From the NCBI RefSeq assembly GCF_000455485.1, contig NZ_CBQR020000149.1:61190-125189 (forward strand): a DNA stretch of 64,000 nt, written 5' to 3'. The position numbers and the translations under genes were made by a program. Numbering within the stretch: position 1 is the stretch's first letter; every line of letters begins with the position of its first letter. Below, in pieces: positions 62,771-64,000 of the stretch. Source of the DNA: Gorillibacterium massiliense (GTDB taxonomy: Bacteria; Bacillota; Bacilli; Paenibacillales; NBRC-103111). The notes beneath the pieces are model-generated. The model did no database searches and was not told the DNA's origin. It saw only the letters and a list, made by a program, of their open reading frames with translations.

Positions 62771-63511
62771 ATGGTGCGGCGGACGAATTGGGTGGCTTAC
62801 GGGTATCTGGCTTTTGCACTGATCATATTATTATTGTCGTGGGAAACCAATATAAGCAATGCCGCTGTTGCGGATTCGGGGATTCCTCAGGATGCCATCC
62901 GCATTCGGATTATCGCCAACTCGGATACCATCGCCGACCAAACCGTCAAACGGGTGATCCGCGATCAAGTAGCGCAGGAATTGGGAACATGGATTACCGA
63001 TCCGGCCGATATCGATGCGGCGCGAAACGAAATCAATGGCCATCTGGATGAGATCCGCACGTTGGTGGGCAATACGCTGACAAAGCGCGGCTTTACATAC
63101 GACTATCGCGTGGAGTTTGGAAGGACGGATTTTCCGGAAAAAATGTTCGGCGCCCGTCTATATCCCGCTGCCGATTATGAAGCGGTGAAAGTGACATTAG
63201 GCGAAGGCAAGGGGAAAAATTGGTGGTGCGTGCTGTTTCCTCCGCTATGCTTCGCGGATGCAGTAGCCAAGAAGAAGGAGCAGGCGACGGAGACAGTTGC
63301 GGCAGCCAAATCTGCAGGCGATGAGAAGTCAGTTGGAGCATCGGATAAAACCGAAGGAAAAGTGGTAGCAAAGACAGTCGCGAAAGGCGATGCTGCGGCG
63401 GAAGCGAAAAGTGTGCAGGACGAGGGGAAGGAAAAGAAACCGAAGGTTCGCTTTTTCCTCATCGATCTGATCATGCGTCTGATCCACTGGATCAAGAGCT
63501 TGTTCGCTTAA
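62771..63511 (+). CDS. spoIIR: Stage II sporulation protein R
   Basis: The 246-residue protein has an N-terminal signal/anchor helix (about 9-30) and the conserved SpoIIR domain (IRIRIIANSDTIADQTVKRV; WWCVLFPPLCFAD). After a Lys/Glu/Ala-rich linker (about 160-225) it ends with a basic amphipathic helix (FFLIDLIMRLIHWIKSLF). Made in the forespore, it triggers SpoIIGA to process pro-sigma-E. I use the ATG after AAAGGGCG; other in-frame ATGs lie upstream. Confidence 0.92.
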   Translation: MVRRTNWVAYGYLAFALIILLLSWETNISNAAVADSGIPQDAIRIRIIANSDTIADQTVKRVIRDQVAQELGTWITDPADIDAARNEINGHLDEIRTLVGNTLTKRGFTYDYRVEFGRTDFPEKMFGARLYPAADYEAVKVTLGEGKGKNWWCVLFPPLCFADAVAKKKEQATETVAAAKSAGDEKSVGASDKTEGKVVAKTVAKGDAAAEAKSVQDEGKEKKPKVRFFLIDLIMRLIHWIKSLFA

Positions 63512-63521
63512 AGGGGCCAAC

Positions 63522-63551
63522 TTGAGGAAACCCGAAGGCCCGCGCTATAAT
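63522..63551 (+). promoter_or_regulatory. Sigma-A promoter of the tsaC gene
   Basis: TTGAGG, an 18-bp spacer and a perfect TATAAT lie 34 bp before the chosen start. Confidence 0.7.
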
Positions 63552-63585
63552 GACAACAAAGAATCTGGAAGAAAAGAGCAGACTG

Positions 63586-64000
63586 ATGACAACGTTGATT
63601 TGGAAAATAGAAAAAGGCGAAGACCCCGGGGTTCATCCGGGAATTCGCGAGGCGGCGGGGCTACTCGCTGCCGGGCAATTGGTGGCCTTTCCGACCGAGA
63701 CGGTATATGGGCTGGGAGCGGACGCCCGGAACACAGAAGCGGTGGACGGTATTTTCAAAGCCAAGGGCCGACCGTCGGACAACCCGTTGATCGTGCATAT
63801 CGCGGAACAGTCTCAGCTTAACGACCTAACGGATCGTTTGGATGAGACTTCTTTGCGTCTCATGGAAATCTTTTGGCCGGGGCCGCTGACGCTGGTGCTG
63901 CCGGTGAAGCCGGGGGCGGTGTCGCCCCGGGTGACCGCCGGCCTCGACACCGTCGCCGTGCGCATGCCCTCCCACCCGGTGGCGCTGGCGATCATCGCCG
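63586..64000 (+). CDS. tsaC: L-threonylcarbamoyladenylate synthase (3' end beyond window)
   Basis: The first 138 residues are present; the frame runs off the right edge. The product begins with the Sua5/YciO/YrdC signature: PTETVYGLGADARN, IFKAKGRPSDNPLIVH and WPGPLTLVLP. It makes threonylcarbamoyl-AMP for the t6A37 modification of ANN-reading tRNAs. I take the ATG at 63586, because an in-frame ATG at 63550 overlaps the TATAAT. The Bacillus counterpart (ywlC) also follows spoIIR. The C-terminal Sua5 extension, if any, is outside. Confidence 0.93.
   Translation, partial: MTTLIWKIEKGEDPGVHPGIREAAGLLAAGQLVAFPTETVYGLGADARNTEAVDGIFKAKGRPSDNPLIVHIAEQSQLNDLTDRLDETSLRLMEIFWPGPLTLVLPVKPGAVSPRVTAGLDTVAVRMPSHPVALAIIA

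Overview
The window looks like chromosome of a spore-forming Gram-positive bacterium of the Paenibacillaceae (Paenibacillus or a close relative). This rests on spoIIR, two YjcZ-type spore microproteins, strong AGGAGG-type ribosome sites with many GTG/TTG starts, several LplABC-type sugar transporters without their own ATPase, and a YesM/YesN-type two-component pair. I saw no phage genes, insertion sequences or CRISPR arrays. Genus and species cannot be fixed from the sequence alone.

Layout. 1-9.1 kb: an SGNH hydrolase cut by the left edge, an AraC/GyrI-like regulator, a secreted protein of 13 Ig-like (BIG2) repeats, a divergent ECF sigma factor with an anti-sigma-like membrane protein, and an alpha/beta hydrolase with a Gfo/Idh/MocA oxidoreductase. 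9.2-10.6 kb: an orphan terminator, a VanW-family protein and a small membrane protein. 10.7-16.7 kb: an operon with promoter and operator, encoding a LacI regulator, a GH13 neopullulanase-like enzyme, a binding lipoprotein and two permeases, apparently for maltodextrin or cyclodextrin use. 16.8-19.9 kb: a double GNAT protein, a ferritin-like protein and a cytoplasmic GH30 enzyme.

19.9-26.8 kb is the most unusual part. A seven-gene minus-strand operon starts at a promoter carrying two Fur-box-like palindromes. It encodes an FmdE-like protein, two tandem amidotransferase-fold-like paralogs and a peptide/nickel-type ABC importer in which one permease is fused to an ATPase. I read it as an iron-repressed metal or metallophore uptake system of uncertain ligand.

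27-39 kb: a probable gene remnant, a HAD phosphatase, a LacI regulator, then a sugar ABC cluster with a YesM-type kinase, a YesN-type regulator and a GH2 enzyme, followed by an internally deleted P-loop kinase remnant. 39.3-46.2 kb: two identical tRNA-Pro(CGG) genes flank a complete cassette (LacI regulator, five copies of its presumed operator, two permeases, binding protein, GH30 enzyme). 46.4-50.5 kb: two zinc-ribbon membrane proteins, spore microproteins, a small membrane protein, and a tRNA-Arg(CCT) gene beside degenerate copies of its own 3' end.

50.5-64 kb is mostly housekeeping and signalling: a PAS/GGDEF/EAL protein, a GT-C-type glycosyltransferase, tadA with a DnaA-box cluster upstream, a PAS/GGDEF protein, a WYL-like small protein, ychF, prfA, prmC, a LytS-like histidine kinase, spoIIR and the start of tsaC (ywlC). 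The prfA-prmC-spoIIR-tsaC order matches the conserved Bacillus arrangement, with the kinase and a small protein inserted. None of the three sugar importers has its own ATPase, so all must borrow a shared MsmX-type ATPase encoded elsewhere.
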